From assembly GCF_030708455.1 (NCBI RefSeq), contig NZ_JAUYWF010000007.1, forward strand, positions 1 through 64,000: a DNA stretch of 64,000 nucleotides. Reading direction: 5' to 3'. The notes beneath the pieces are model-generated. The model was not told the DNA's origin. It saw only the letters and a program-made list of their open reading frames with translations, and made no database searches. Source of the DNA: Halomonas sp. SSL-5 (GTDB lineage: Bacteria > Pseudomonadota > Gammaproteobacteria > Pseudomonadales > Halomonadaceae). A program made the translations under genes and the position numbers. Below are positions 1-12,175 of this stretch, in pieces (position 1 is the stretch's first letter; each line of letters starts with the position of its first letter).

Positions 1-894
1 GGCGCCCTGGCCGGCGCCACCGCCCATGCGGTCGCGGCCGCACAACAGATCGGTGGCGATATCGACGTGCTGGTGGCGGGCGAAGGCGTGAGTGCCATCG
101 CCGAGGCTGCCGCGAAGCTCGACGGCGTCAGCCGCGTGCGCGTGGCCGACAACGCCGCCTACGCCCATCAGCTGGCCGAGCCCATGGCCGCGCTGCTCAG
201 TGAGCTGGCCGGCGACTACGGCCACGTGCTGGCGGTGGCCTCCACCACCGGCAAGAACGTGCTGCCGCGCCTCGCCGCGCTCAAGGACGTGGCGCAGATC
301 TCCGAGATCATCGCGGTGGAGTCCCCGGACACCTTCAAGCGCCCGATCTACGCCGGCAACGCCATCGCCACGGTGCAGAGCGAGGATGCGCTGAAGGTGA
401 TCACCGTGCGCACCACCGGCTTCGACGCCGTCGGCGAGGGCGGCAGCGCCGCCATCGAGGCCGTGGACTTCGTGGCCGACAACGCCCAGTCCACCTTCAT
501 CAAGGAGGAGCTGGCCCAGTCCGACCGTCCCGAGCTGGGTGCGGCCAAGGTGGTGATCTCCGGCGGCCGCGGCATGGGCAACGGCGAGAACTTCAAGCTC
601 CTCGACGGCATCGCCGACAAGCTGGGCGCGGCCATCGGCGCCTCGCGCGCCGCGGTGGACGCCGGCTTCGTGCCTAACGACATGCAGGTGGGCCAGACCG
701 GCAAGATCGTCGCCCCGGATCTCTACATCGCCGTGGGCATCTCGGGTGCCATCCAGCACCTGGCCGGCATGAAGGACTCCAAGGTGATCGTGGCCATCAA
801 CAAGGACGAGGAGGCGCCGATCTTCCAGGTGGCCGACTACGGGTTGGTGGCGGATCTCTTTGAGGCGCTGCCGGAGCTCGAGAGCAAGTTGTAA
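1..894 (+). CDS. etfA: Electron transfer flavoprotein alpha subunit, 5' truncated by the window edge
   Basis: The reading frame is open from base 1, so the gene begins outside the window; 297 residues are visible and only about a dozen are probably missing. The C-terminal half carries the FAD-domain signatures SGGRGMG (about residues 185-191) and [22 protein letters not shown] alpha pairs with ETF beta and carries electrons from acyl-CoA dehydrogenases to ETF:quinone oxidoreductase. The beta subunit should lie just upstream. Assignment rests on recognised family motifs. Confidence 0.93.
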   Translation, partial: GALAGATAHAVAAAQQIGGDIDVLVAGEGVSAIAEAAAKLDGVSRVRVADNAAYAHQLAEPMAALLSELAGDYGHVLAVASTTGKNVLPRLAALKDVAQISEIIAVESPDTFKRPIYAGNAIATVQSEDALKVITVRTTGFDAVGEGGSAAIEAVDFVADNAQSTFIKEELAQSDRPELGAAKVVISGGRGMGNGENFKLLDGIADKLGAAIGASRAAVDAGFVPNDMQVGQTGKIVAPDLYIAVGISGAIQHLAGMKDSKVIVAINKDEEAPIFQVADYGLVADLFEALPELESKL

Positions 895-913
895 GGCACG
901 ACCCGGTAGGCAT

Positions 914-952
914 GAGCGAAAGCCGGTTCCGTCAGGGACCGGCTTTCGCTCT
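914..952 (+). terminator. Hairpin terminator after etfA
   Basis: A 13-bp perfect stem (agcgaaagccggt at 915-927, accggctttcgct at 938-950) with a 10-base loop starts about 20 bases after the etfA stop. The trailing tract is weak in T, so it may terminate imperfectly. Confidence 0.6.
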
Positions 953-995
953 CTGTAGGTCAATCGCAGATAGCTCTTATCGTCGGGGCTGATCT

Positions 996-1086
996 GGGGG
1001 CAAGCCTGTGAGGAGGCGCTGTGAACCCCTCCCTGGGCGCTACCGACGCCATCCCTGGCGTAGGACCTCCTCGTCGGCTTGCCCCC
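996..1086. repeat. Long imperfect palindrome in the etfA-sodA gap
   Basis: GGGGGCAAGC (996-1005) is mirrored by GCTTGCCCCC (1077-1086), with a second nested pair aggagg/cctcct inside. The middle has the look of the dispersed palindromic repeats common between genes in Halomonas genomes; that comparison is from memory. The 951-1275 gap holds no gene I can support beyond this and the sod promoter region. Confidence 0.45.
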
Positions 1087-1275
1087 AGCGCCCCTCACGC
1101 CTGGTAACTGTTATAGCCCTGCCCTCGTCTGGTCCGCGCTAGACGGATTCACGCTGGCTGGAGTAGGGTGGCTCGAGGTCGAGAAAGTCTGCATGCTGCG
1201 GTTGAAATCCCTAACCGGCGACCGCATCTATCTAAATTGCAGCACAATGAAAGCCACCAAAAGGAGATGATCAAC

Positions 1276-1887
1276 ATGGCACATACCCTCCCTGACCTCC
1301 CGTATGCCTACGATGCGCTCGAGCCCCACATCGATGCGCTGACCATGGAGATCCACCACTCGCGTCACCACCAGACCTACGTCAACAACCTGAACGCTGC
1401 CCTCGAGGGCACCGGCCTGGAAGACGTGCCGGTCGACGAGCTGCTGGCCGATCTGGACAAGGTGCCGGCGGAGAAGCGTCAGGCGGTGATCAACAACGGT
1501 GGCGGCCACTCCAACCACACCATGTTCTGGCAGATGATGTCGCCCAATGGCGGCGGTCAGCCCAAGGGCAAGGTGGCCGAGGCCATCGACAGCGAGTTGG
1601 GTGGCTTCGAGGCCTTCAAGGATGCCTTCACCAAGGCGGCCCTGGGTCGCTTCGGCAGCGGCTGGGCCTGGCTCTGCGTCACTCCGGAAAAGACGCTGGT
1701 GGTGGAGAACAGCCTGAACCAGGACAGCCCGATCTCCAACGGCAACACCCCGGTGCTGGGTCTGGACGTGTGGGAGCACGCCTACTACCTCAAGTTCCAG
1801 AACAAGCGCCCGGACTACATCGCCGAGTTCTTCAACGTGATCAACTGGGACGAGGTCGAGCGTCGCTACCAGGCCGCTAGCGCCTGA
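1276..1887 (+). CDS. sodA: Superoxide dismutase, Mn type
   Basis: A 203-residue iron/manganese superoxide dismutase that converts superoxide to hydrogen peroxide and oxygen in the cytoplasm. Metal ligands are visible: His27 (in IHHSRHH), the His of SNHTMFW, and the Asp and His of LDVWEHAYY. The GGGHSNH and NQDSP segments are the Mn-type pattern rather than the Fe-type QxWNH. ATG 1276 is chosen because AAAGGAG lies just upstream and the protein then begins at the family's usual N-terminus; an in-frame ATG at 1267 is possible. It is monocistronic, with hairpins on either side. Confidence 0.93.
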   Translation: MAHTLPDLPYAYDALEPHIDALTMEIHHSRHHQTYVNNLNAALEGTGLEDVPVDELLADLDKVPAEKRQAVINNGGGHSNHTMFWQMMSPNGGGQPKGKVAEAIDSELGGFEAFKDAFTKAALGRFGSGWAWLCVTPEKTLVVENSLNQDSPISNGNTPVLGLDVWEHAYYLKFQNKRPDYIAEFFNVINWDEVERRYQAASA

Positions 1888-1917
1888 TCGACCGACCGAC
1901 TTCCCGGTCTCACCATG

Positions 1918-1955
1918 CAGCGCCGCGGCCCCCAGGGCCGCGGCGCTGTGTTTTG
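1918..1955 (+). terminator. Rho-independent terminator after sodA
   Basis: A GC-rich 12-bp stem built from cagcgccgcggcc and ggccgcggcgctg with a tiny loop, followed by tgtgtttt, 30 bases after the sodA stop. Confidence 0.8.
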
Positions 1956-1980
1956 TATGGGTTGTCGATACACTCGCTTG

Positions 1981-2054
1981 CCCCTTGCCCCTTGCCCCTT
2001 GCCCCTTGCCCCTAGCCCCTTGCCTGTCTGCCTGTCTGCCTGTCTGCCTGTCTG
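1981..2054. repeat. Two abutting short tandem repeats upstream of nrdH
   Basis: Six copies of the heptamer CCCCTTG (1981-2022, the fifth reads CCCCTAG) run directly into four copies of the octamer CCTGTCTG (2023-2054). Both are simple-sequence tracts prone to slippage. They lie just upstream of the nrd regulatory boxes. Confidence 0.9.
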
Positions 2055-2087
2055 CCTGTGTCCACTTGTGTCTCTTTCTCCTTTATA

Positions 2088-2165
2088 CCACTACATATGG
2101 TATTTCAAGGGTGACAGATCCTATATATGGTGTATTCTTTACCCTGTAACCACCACATATAGTTC
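2088..2165 (+). promoter_or_regulatory. Three NrdR-like boxes before nrdHIEF
   Basis: Three related sequences fit the NrdR consensus (acaCwAtATaTwGtgt): CCACTACATATGGTAT (2088-2103), ATCCTATATATGGTGT (2118-2133) and CCACCACATATAGTTC (2150-2165). By my count they match 12, 13 and 11 of 16 positions. Start-to-start spacings are 30 and 32 bp, near three helical turns. NrdR is the nucleotide-sensing repressor of ribonucleotide reductase operons. The third box is the weakest. Confidence 0.7.
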
Positions 2166-2186
2166 TCCGCCACAGGGAGTATCACC

Positions 2187-2414
2187 ATGGAGATCGAGGT
2201 CTATACCCGCCCGGCCTGCCCCCAGTGCACGGCCACCTGTCGCACCCTGGAGCGTCAGGGCATCGCCTACCGCCTGGTCGACCTTGAGCGTGACTCGGAC
2301 GCCCGCGAGCGCGTGATGGCGCTTGGCCACCGTCAGCTGCCCGTGGTGGTCGCCGGCGACGAGCACTGGTCCGGCTTTCGCCCGGACCGCCTCGGCCATC
2401 TGGCCCGGGCGTGA
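2187..2414 (+). CDS. nrdH: NrdH-type glutaredoxin-like redoxin
   Basis: 75 residues with a glutaredoxin fold and redox motif CPQC at residues 11-14. NrdH re-reduces the C-terminal cysteines of the class Ib ribonucleotide reductase large subunit NrdE, with electrons from thioredoxin reductase. The motif is CPQC rather than the more common CVQC. It is the first gene of nrdHIEF; GGGAG precedes the ATG, and the stop is three bases before the nrdI ATG. Confidence 0.9.
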   Translation: MEIEVYTRPACPQCTATCRTLERQGIAYRLVDLERDSDARERVMALGHRQLPVVVAGDEHWSGFRPDRLGHLARA

Positions 2415-2416
2415 TC

Positions 2417-2823
2417 ATGCACCCCCCGCGGGCGGCATCGCCGGAGCTGATCTACTTCTCGACCCGCTCCGGCAATACCCATCGCTTCATCCAGAAGCTG
2501 GACCTGCCCGCGCGGCGCATCCCCCTCGAGCGGGGTGCGCCGACGCTCGAGGCGACGTCCCCCTTCATCCTGGTCACGCCCACCTACGGTGGGGGCGAGG
2601 TGAGGGGGGCGGTGCCGGCCCCGGTGATCCGTTTCCTCAATGACGACGCTAATCGGGCCCTGCTGCGCGGGGTGATCGCCGCCGGCAATACCAACTTCGG
2701 GGCCGCCTACGGGCTGGCCGGCCGCATCATCGCCGAGAAGTGCGGCGTACCGCTGCTGTATCGATTCGAATTGCTGGGCACGGACGAGGACGTGACCCGG
2801 GTTTGCAAGGGAGTGAGAGAGTT

Positions 2824-2842
<19 letters not shown>
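2417..2842 (+). CDS. nrdI: Flavodoxin-like class Ib RNR cofactor-assembly protein NrdI
   Basis: About 141 residues. FMN-binding loops are visible: [10 protein letters not shown] near the N-terminus, TPTYGGGE in the middle and AAGNTNFG later. NrdI supplies the oxidant used to assemble the dimanganese-tyrosyl radical of NrdF. An in-frame GTG at 2411 is an alternative start overlapping the nrdH stop. The 3' end overlaps the proposed nrdE start, so the operon is translationally coupled. Confidence 0.9.
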
Positions 2843-5975
<3,133 letters not shown>

Positions 5976-6035
5976 CGGCTCCCCTTCGCGACACCCTCGA
6001 GTGGGCGAGGGTTCACGCGGATTCCTGTCGAGTCA

Positions 6036-6056
6036 TTGATAATTGTTATCATTCAT
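6036..6056 (+). promoter_or_regulatory. Fur box upstream of the TonB operon
   Basis: TGATAATTGTTATCA (6037-6051) is a 7-1-7 inverted repeat with one mismatch and closely resembles the Fur consensus GATAATGATAATCATTATC. It lies about 45 bases before the proposed start of the DUF3450 gene, so iron-repressed expression of the TonB operon is expected. Confidence 0.75.
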
Positions 6057-6098
6057 GGGATGATCCGGCGTCATTCGAGATCGCTCAGGGAGCCTGAC

Positions 6099-6878
6099 GT
6101 GGAGAGGACCGGACATCTGCTGATCGGGGTGGCCGCCGGGCTGGTGCTGGCGGCCACGCCTCTGATGGCCCAGGAACTGCTGGAAGAAGCCAGCGAGGCC
6201 CAGCGCGCCCAGGCCGAGCTTCAGACACGTATCGATGCCGCCGACGAGGCGAGTCGCGAGATGCTGGCCGAGCTGCGTCGCCTGGAAGCCGCTACCCGCC
6301 GGCTCGAGGCGCGCAGCGACGACCTGGCACCACGGCTCGAGCGCCAGGCGGAGCGGCTGGACGCTCGGGAAGCGGCACTGGAAAGCCTGGCCGAGACCCG
6401 TGAGGCCCTGCCCGAGGTGGAGCAGGCGCTGGTGAGGCGCCTGGGGGCATGGGTGGAAGGCGATCTGCCTTTCCTGGTGGACGAGCGTCGTGCCCGAGTC
6501 GAGGGGCTCGAGAAGGGCATGTCCGACCCCGACGCCTCCCGCGCCGAGCATCTGGATCGTCTGCTGGCCGCCTGGCGTACAGAGCTGGACTATGGCCGCG
6601 AGCTCGATGCCTGGCGCGGTACCCTTGGGCAAGGCGAGCAGCGCCGCGAGGTGGACTTCCTGCGAATGGGGCGGGTGGGGCTCTACTACTTGACCGTTGA
6701 CGGGCGGGAGGGTGCGGTCTGGCGCAGCGATGCAGGGCGCTGGCAAGCGTTGGATGAGGCCGCCCGCGTGGAGCTGCGCCATGGCCTGCGCATCGCCCGT
6801 GACCAGCGAGCGCCGGAGCTGCTGACCCTGCCGGTCTCCCACCCCATCACACCAGCCAACCCGGGGGATGCCTCATGA
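6099..6878 (+). CDS. DUF3450 periplasmic coiled-coil protein of the TonB2-type cluster
   Basis: 259 residues: a signal peptide ending in PLMA before QELLEE, then a long Glu/Arg/Ala-rich coiled coil (about residues 25-130) and a C-terminal globular part. Members of DUF3450 sit at the head of TonB2-type energy-transduction operons in Vibrio and relatives. GTG 6099 is chosen because GGGAG precedes it and the in-frame ATGs upstream overlap the Fur box. Its stop overlaps the next ATG. No enzymatic motif is visible; a role in the TonB complex is inferred from context. Confidence 0.8.
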   Translation: MERTGHLLIGVAAGLVLAATPLMAQELLEEASEAQRAQAELQTRIDAADEASREMLAELRRLEAATRRLEARSDDLAPRLERQAERLDAREAALESLAETREALPEVEQALVRRLGAWVEGDLPFLVDERRARVEGLEKGMSDPDASRAEHLDRLLAAWRTELDYGRELDAWRGTLGQGEQRREVDFLRMGRVGLYYLTVDGREGAVWRSDAGRWQALDEAARVELRHGLRIARDQRAPELLTLPVSHPITPANPGDAS

Positions 6879-8263
6879 TGACAAGCGTCAAGTGCGGCGC
6901 CGGGCGCATCGCCGCGACAGCCCTGGCGGCGTTGCTGCTGGTCACGACGCTGCCCGCTTCCGCCCAGGAGGATGCCCAGAACACGCTGCGCGCCGAGCGG
7001 GAGGCCGTCGAGGCTCGCGATGCCGCCCGGCTCGCCGAGTTGATCGACGACCGCGAGGCGCTGGAGGCGGCCCTTTCGGAGGCCCGCGAGGCACATGCCG
7101 AGGCCGAGGCGCAGGGTGCCGAGCTCGACGCCCGGCAGGTCGAGCTGCAGGCGCGCGGTGACGCACTCGATGCACGCCAGGCCGAACAGGGCGATGACCT
7201 GGCGGCGGTGCTGGAGGTGCTGGCCCGCCACAGCGGCGAGCTGCGCGATGCCCTGGCTCAGGACTGGATCACACTGGGGGGGCCAGCGCTTCCGCCGCGC
7301 CTGGACGATGCCGAGGTGCTGCGCCTCGAGCACCTCGAGCGCCTGGGCGATGCGCTGATGGCGCTGACCGCCGAGACGGCCCGTATTCGGGCCTTCGCGG
7401 CGCCCGTGGCCGGCAGCAGCGGAGAGATCACCCGCCGCGAGGTGGTGCGGGTGGGGGACCTGGCCGCGTTCAGTGGCGGCGAGCTGCTCGAGCGTGGTGC
7501 CGAGGAGGGCGTGCTAGCGACGCTGGCGCGCACCCCGGACGAGGTCGCCGAGCGGTTGCGTGCCTTTCAGGCGGGTGACGAGGAGCGCGTGGTGCTGGAC
7601 CCCACCGGTGGCGATGTGCTGGCCGCCCTGGCCCAGCGCCCCAGCCTGGTGGAGCGTTTCCATCAGGGCGGGGCCGTGGGCTATGTCGTGGTGGGGCTCG
7701 GCGCGTTCGGCCTGCTGGTGGCGCTGGCCCAGTACGCCTATCTGCTGCGCGTCAGCCTGGCGGTGAGGCGTCAGCGGCGACACCTGGACGACCTGAGTCG
7801 GGATAACCCGCTGGGCCGCGTGTTGTTGCGCTTCCGGGCACTCAGCGACGAGCCTGTTCCCGAGGCGCTGGAGGCGCGGCTCGACGAGGCGGTGCTGGCC
7901 GAGATGCCGCGACTGGAGCGCGGACAGCCGCTGGTCAAGCTTCTCGCCGCGGTGTCGCCGCTGCTCGGCCTGTTGGGTACCGTCACGGGCATGATCGTCA
8001 CCTTCCAGGCGATCACCGTATTCGGTACCGGCGACCCGCAGCTGATGGCCGGTGGCATCAGTCAGGCACTGGTGACCACGGTGTTGGGCCTGGTCACCGC
8101 GGTGCCGCTATTGTTTGCGCATACCGCCCTGACCGGGCGCAGCCGCCAGCTGGCCGGCATCGTCGAGGGCCAGGCCAGCGCCGCTCTGGCCGAGACCCTC
8201 GAGCAGCGTCAGCCCGTATCCAGCTCGTCCGGGAGCCGGCACCGTGCTGATGCCCTGGCTTGA
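6875..8263 (+). CDS. TtpC-like ExbB/TolQ family protein with a large periplasmic N-terminal domain
   Basis: 462 residues. It has a signal peptide (cleavage near PASA-QED) and an Ala/Glu/Arg-rich coiled coil at about residues 35-120. A soluble periplasmic region runs to about residue 260. Three membrane segments in MotA/TolQ/ExbB arrangement follow, including SPLLGLLGTVTGM at about residue 365. This extended ExbB is the TtpC type, an extra component of Vibrio TonB2 systems. It overlaps the preceding stop by four bases and is followed by a compact ExbB. Confidence 0.85.
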   Translation: MMTSVKCGAGRIAATALAALLLVTTLPASAQEDAQNTLRAEREAVEARDAARLAELIDDREALEAALSEAREAHAEAEAQGAELDARQVELQARGDALDARQAEQGDDLAAVLEVLARHSGELRDALAQDWITLGGPALPPRLDDAEVLRLEHLERLGDALMALTAETARIRAFAAPVAGSSGEITRREVVRVGDLAAFSGGELLERGAEEGVLATLARTPDEVAERLRAFQAGDEERVVLDPTGGDVLAALAQRPSLVERFHQGGAVGYVVVGLGAFGLLVALAQYAYLLRVSLAVRRQRRHLDDLSRDNPLGRVLLRFRALSDEPVPEALEARLDEAVLAEMPRLERGQPLVKLLAAVSPLLGLLGTVTGMIVTFQAITVFGTGDPQLMAGGISQALVTTVLGLVTAVPLLFAHTALTGRSRQLAGIVEGQASAALAETLEQRQPVSSSSGSRHRADALA

Positions 8264-8780
8264 GCCCATTGCGCGGCTGGTCGATGCCGGCGGCGTGGTG
8301 CTGGTCGGCATCGCCGCGGTGGCGGCCCTGCTCTTCAGCCTGGCGCTGGAGCGGGTGCTGTTCTTCCGCCTTGCCTATTGCAGCGCCCGCCAGCGCCTGA
8401 TCCGGCGCTGGACGGATCGCGGCGACCATCACAGCTGGAGTGCCCTGACCCTGCGTGAGGTGTGGACCCGCCAGCTGATCGCCCGGCTGCGCCGGCCGCT
8501 GCCCTGGCTCAAGCTGCTGGTGGCGCTCTGTCCACTGCTTGGCCTGCTGGGTACCGTCACCGGCATGATCAGCGTCTTCGACAGCCTGGCATTGAGCGAT
8601 ACTCATCAGGCCCGGGCCATGGCCGATGGCGTGGCGCGGGCCACCCTGCCGACCCTGGCCGGCATGGCCGTGGCCGTGGTGGGGCTGCTGTTTACCAGCC
8701 GACTCGAACAGATCATCCGACGCGAGGACCAGCGACTGCATGATCGCCTGGCCCGTGCCGTGGAGGAGAGTGATGCGTAG
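8244..8780 (+). CDS. exbB: ExbB-type proton channel protein
   Basis: 178 residues with three membrane helices and the family signature CPLLGLLGTVTGMISVF near residue 95. With ExbD it converts the proton gradient into TonB movement at the inner membrane. The GTG at 8244 has GGGAG eight bases upstream and overlaps the ttpC-like gene; ATG 8250 is the alternative. It is half the length of the preceding paralogue and lacks its periplasmic domain. Confidence 0.88.
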   Translation: MLMPWLEPIARLVDAGGVVLVGIAAVAALLFSLALERVLFFRLAYCSARQRLIRRWTDRGDHHSWSALTLREVWTRQLIARLRRPLPWLKLLVALCPLLGLLGTVTGMISVFDSLALSDTHQARAMADGVARATLPTLAGMAVAVVGLLFTSRLEQIIRREDQRLHDRLARAVEESDA

Positions 8781-9183
8781 ACGCCGCAGTATGGCCGGCG
8801 AGCCGGAAGATGCCGGCGAGATCAACCTGACCCCGATGCTCGACGTGGTCTTCATCATGCTGATTTTCTTCATCGTCACCACCAGCTTCATCAAGGAGAG
8901 CGGGGTGGAGATCGAGCGCCCCGAGTCGAGTGCCGCCACGCCGCGCCCGGATGCCCAGCTGATGGTGGCGATCACGCCGGAGGGAGCCGTCTGGGTGGAT
9001 GGCGAACCGGTGGACCTGCACCGCGTCGGCGACGCGGTGGCCGCCCTGGTCAGCGGCGATGGCGGCGTGGTGATCCAGGCCGATCGCGACGCCACCACCG
9101 GCCTGCTGATCGAGGTGATGGACCGCCTGCGCCAGGCGGGTGTGGAGAACGTGGCGGTGGCCGCTACGCGGGGCGCCTCATGA
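8773..9183 (+). CDS. exbD: ExbD biopolymer transport protein
   Basis: 136 residues: a short cytoplasmic basic N-terminus, one membrane helix with the proton-carrying Asp in [18 protein letters not shown], then a periplasmic domain. It overlaps exbB by eight bases and tonB by four, so the operon is tightly coupled. The frame stays open far upstream in exbB, but ATG 8773 gives the canonical length. Confidence 0.92.
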   Translation: MRRRRSMAGEPEDAGEINLTPMLDVVFIMLIFFIVTTSFIKESGVEIERPESSAATPRPDAQLMVAITPEGAVWVDGEPVDLHRVGDAVAALVSGDGGVVIQADRDATTGLLIEVMDRLRQAGVENVAVAATRGAS

Positions 9184-10007
9184 TACGCATCGCGGCCTCG
9201 GTCCTGGCCGGTGCGACGCTGGCGCTGGCGCTGTTCTGGCTGCTGGCGCTGCTGGTCTCGCCACCGGAGCAGGAGATCGAGGTTCAGGAGATGCCCATGA
9301 CGTTGACCCGCGTCGAGGCGTCCGCCCAGCCCGAGAGCGCCGAGCCCGAGGCGGCCGAGTCGGTGGCCGAGATCGCTCCGCCGGAGGCGGTGACGCCCGA
9401 GCCGATGGCGGAGCCCGCGCCGATCACGGAGAGCCCGATGGCGCTGCCCGAGCCAGAACCCGAGCCAGAGCCCGAACCCGAGCCCGAGCCCGAGCCCGAA
9501 CCCGAGCCAGAGCCTGAACCCGAACCCAAGCCCAAGCCCGAGCCCAAGCCCAAGCCCGAACCCGAGCCCGAACCCGAGCCCGAACCCGAGCCCGAACCCG
9601 AACCCGAACCCGAGCCCGCCCCGGCGCCGCGCGTAGAGCCACGGCCTAGCCCTAAGCCGAGCGAGTCGCCGGCGGCCGAGTCCTTCCTGACAGAGGCCGT
9701 GGGCCAGGCCCCGCAAGCCGCGCCGGCCAGCAACGAGCCGGTGGATGTGGGGCAGATCGCGCCCACCAGCAGGGTGCCGCCGGAGTACCCGTCCCGCGCC
9801 CAGCGGCGTGGGCTGGAGGGCTACGTGGAGCTGCAGTTCGTGATCCGTGGCGATGGTAGTGTCGACCCGGCCAGCATTCGCGTACTCTCCGCCCGTCCGG
9901 GCAATGTCTTCGACAAGGCGGCGCAGCGTGCCGTATCACGCTGGCGCTTCGCGCCGGCCGATGGCCTGCGTAGGGCGCGTCAACGCCTAGAGTTCCGGCT
10001 TCGCTAG
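9180..10007 (+). CDS. tonB: TonB energy-transducing protein with a long Pro-Glu/Pro-Lys spacer
   Basis: 275 residues: one N-terminal membrane helix (about residues 5-28), an acidic linker, then an almost uninterrupted run of PE dipeptides with inserted PK dipeptides (about residues 90-148). The C-terminal domain carries the TonB signature [19 protein letters not shown]. TonB spans the periplasm to energise outer-membrane siderophore and vitamin receptors. The spacer DNA is a hexanucleotide repeat (about 9451-9615) whose copy number may vary. The TPR protein that often follows tonB in such clusters is absent here. Confidence 0.93.
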   Translation: MIRIAASVLAGATLALALFWLLALLVSPPEQEIEVQEMPMTLTRVEASAQPESAEPEAAESVAEIAPPEAVTPEPMAEPAPITESPMALPEPEPEPEPEPEPEPEPEPEPEPEPEPKPKPEPKPKPEPEPEPEPEPEPEPEPEPEPAPAPRVEPRPSPKPSESPAAESFLTEAVGQAPQAAPASNEPVDVGQIAPTSRVPPEYPSRAQRRGLEGYVELQFVIRGDGSVDPASIRVLSARPGNVFDKAAQRAVSRWRFAPADGLRRARQRLEFRLR

Positions 10008-10031
10008 CCCCCTGTCAGGCGAGTGGCCGGG

Positions 10032-12170
10032 TCACTGGCGGATGCCGTCGATCTCGCGCACGAAGGGCGGCAGGGAGTCGAGCAGTGCCCGCCCGTAGCG
10101 CCGGGTCAGCACGCGCCGGTCGAGCAGGGTGATGCGGCCGTGGTCGGCTTCCTTGCGGATCAGGCGGCCGCAGGCCTGGACCAGCTTGATGGAGGCGTCC
10201 GGCACGCTGATGCGCATGAAGGGATTGCCACCGCGGCTCTCGATCCATTCGGCGAGCGTCGCACCCACCGGATCGTCGGGCACCGCGAAGGGCAGCCGGG
10301 TGATCACCACATGGGTCAGGTAGTCCCCGGGCAGGTCGATGCCCTCGGCGAAGCTCGCCAGGCCGAAGATGATGCTGCCCTCGCCGGCGTCCACCCGCTC
10401 GCGATGGCGGTTGATCAGCTCGCGCTTGGGCAGCCGGTCCTGGGCCAGTACCCGCTCGGCCAGGGGCCTGGGCAGTGCCTTCTCCACGGCGCGCAGCTGG
10501 GCCCGTGACGAAAACAGCATCAGCACCGCCTCCTGCTTTCCGAGCCCCTGCACGAAGTCGACGATGGCGCGCTCATGGCCCTCGCGGTCGGCGGGGTCGA
10601 CCGCCTCCCTGGGCACGCTGAGCACCGCCCGGGAGTAGTCGAAGGGGCTGGGCAGGCGCTGGTAGCGGTAGCGGTTGGCCAGCCCGGCGCGCTCCTGCAG
10701 GCGCTCGAAGCGCCCCAGGGCGGTCAACGTCGCCGAGGTGACCACGGCGCCGAAGGTGGTGCCCCACAGGCTCTTGGCCAGGGTGTGGGCGGCCGATACG
10801 GGGCTCGCCGAGAAGGTCAGCTCCGGCTCGCCGCCGAAACGTTCCAGGGTCAGCCAGCGTGCCCGCGGAGGCTCACCCTCGGGGTCGGCCTCGCCGAAGG
10901 CCTGCCACAGGGCGTGGGCCTCCAGGGCACGGCCGTGGAGCAGCGCGATCAGCGGCAGCCATGCCTCGGCGGCATCCCGAGGCAGGCCGGTGTGCTTCTC
11001 GGGGTCGAGACTCTCGCGCAGGATATCCGCCATGCTCTCGAGGGTGCGGGAGAGCTCGGCAAACAGCGTGACCAGCGCCGCGGCGTGCTCGCGCAGTGCC
11101 TCCGGGGCGCGTCCCATCTCGAAGCGGTGCTGATGGAACTCCTCGCCGTCGCCGAGCCCCTGGGGGCGCCCGGCCAGCTGATGGCCCAGGGCGAAGGCCT
11201 CGCCGAGGCGCGGCTCGGCGGCATCCATGGCCTGGGGCAGGCTGGCCAGCAGCCGGGCCAGGGTGGGCTGGCCGCCCAGGGCGGCGTTGAGCTCGGTGAG
11301 CGACTTCCTGAGATTGCGCAGCCAGCGCAGGCCGGCATTCACGCCGAAGCGATAGGTGAAGTGGTTAAGCGCCTTGTCGGGCAGGTGGTGCCCCTCATCG
11401 AAGACGTGGATGCAGTCGCCTGGGTCGGGCAGCACCACGCCGCCGCCCAGGGAGAGATCGGCCAGTACCAGGTCGTGGTTGGCGACGATGATATCGGCCT
11501 GTTCCATGTCGCGGCGGGCACGGAAGAAGGCGCAGGCGCCGAAGTGGCCGCAGCGCCGGTTGGTGCACTGCCGGTGGTCAACGGTCAGGCGTCGCCAGTG
11601 CTCATCCCTGATCGCCTCGGGCCAGCCGTCGCGGTCGCCCTCCCAGCGGCCACTGCCGTAGGCGTCACCCAGCGTTTTGACCAGCGCCTGGAAGTCATCG
11701 CCACCGCTGTCCAGGGCCTGTTCGAACATCGATAGGGTGGGGTTCTCCTCGCCGCCATCGAGGGCCTGGTCGAGGCGTGCCACGCACACGTAGCGGCCAC
11801 GCCCCTTGGCCAGGGCATAGCTGAAGTCGATCCCGCTGTGGGCCTTGAGCGCCGGCAGGTCCTGATGGAGTACCTGCTCCTGCAGCGCCACCGTAGCGGT
11901 GGAGATCACCAGCCGCTTGCCGCGGGCCTTGGCCACCGGCAGGGCGGCCAGCAGATAGGCCAGGGTCTTGCCGGTGCCGGTGCCCGCCTCGAGCACGCAG
12001 ACGTGCTCGTCGCTTATGCGCTTGCCGGACTCGTCGGCCTCGATGCCCGCCAGGGTGCGGGCGATCTCGGCGATCATCAGCCGCTGGCCGTAACGGGGCG
12101 TGAGCCCCAGGCCCTCCAGCGCATGGCGGTAGGCGGTCTGGATCTCGCGCTTGAGGGCCTCGTCGAGCAT
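10032..12170 (-). CDS. dinG: DinG-family ATP-dependent DNA helicase
   Basis: 712 residues, superfamily 2 of the XPD type, unwinding DNA 5' to 3'; acts in repair and at replication-transcription conflicts. Walker A is EAGTGTGKTLAY (about residue 60) and Walker B/DEAH is VFDEGHHL. An iron-sulfur cluster site is suggested by the cysteines in GRYVCVARL, QCTNRRCGHFGACAF. It is convergent with tonB and lies five bases downstream of rhlB, probably in the same transcript. Confidence 0.92.
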   Translation of the reverse strand: MLDEALKREIQTAYRHALEGLGLTPRYGQRLMIAEIARTLAGIEADESGKRISDEHVCVLEAGTGTGKTLAYLLAALPVAKARGKRLVISTATVALQEQVLHQDLPALKAHSGIDFSYALAKGRGRYVCVARLDQALDGGEENPTLSMFEQALDSGGDDFQALVKTLGDAYGSGRWEGDRDGWPEAIRDEHWRRLTVDHRQCTNRRCGHFGACAFFRARRDMEQADIIVANHDLVLADLSLGGGVVLPDPGDCIHVFDEGHHLPDKALNHFTYRFGVNAGLRWLRNLRKSLTELNAALGGQPTLARLLASLPQAMDAAEPRLGEAFALGHQLAGRPQGLGDGEEFHQHRFEMGRAPEALREHAAALVTLFAELSRTLESMADILRESLDPEKHTGLPRDAAEAWLPLIALLHGRALEAHALWQAFGEADPEGEPPRARWLTLERFGGEPELTFSASPVSAAHTLAKSLWGTTFGAVVTSATLTALGRFERLQERAGLANRYRYQRLPSPFDYSRAVLSVPREAVDPADREGHERAIVDFVQGLGKQEAVLMLFSSRAQLRAVEKALPRPLAERVLAQDRLPKRELINRHRERVDAGEGSIIFGLASFAEGIDLPGDYLTHVVITRLPFAVPDDPVGATLAEWIESRGGNPFMRISVPDASIKLVQACGRLIRKEADHGRITLLDRRVLTRRYGRALLDSLPPFVREIDGIRQ

Positions 12171-12175
12171 CGTGG

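Noticed and set aside
8094-9716. 540-codon minus-strand frame with Gly/Leu/Phe repeats opposite exbB-tonB
   Set aside because: It is the antisense of the tonB Pro-Glu repeat and of exbBD; the repeated GFGLGLG run only reflects that hexanucleotide repeat.
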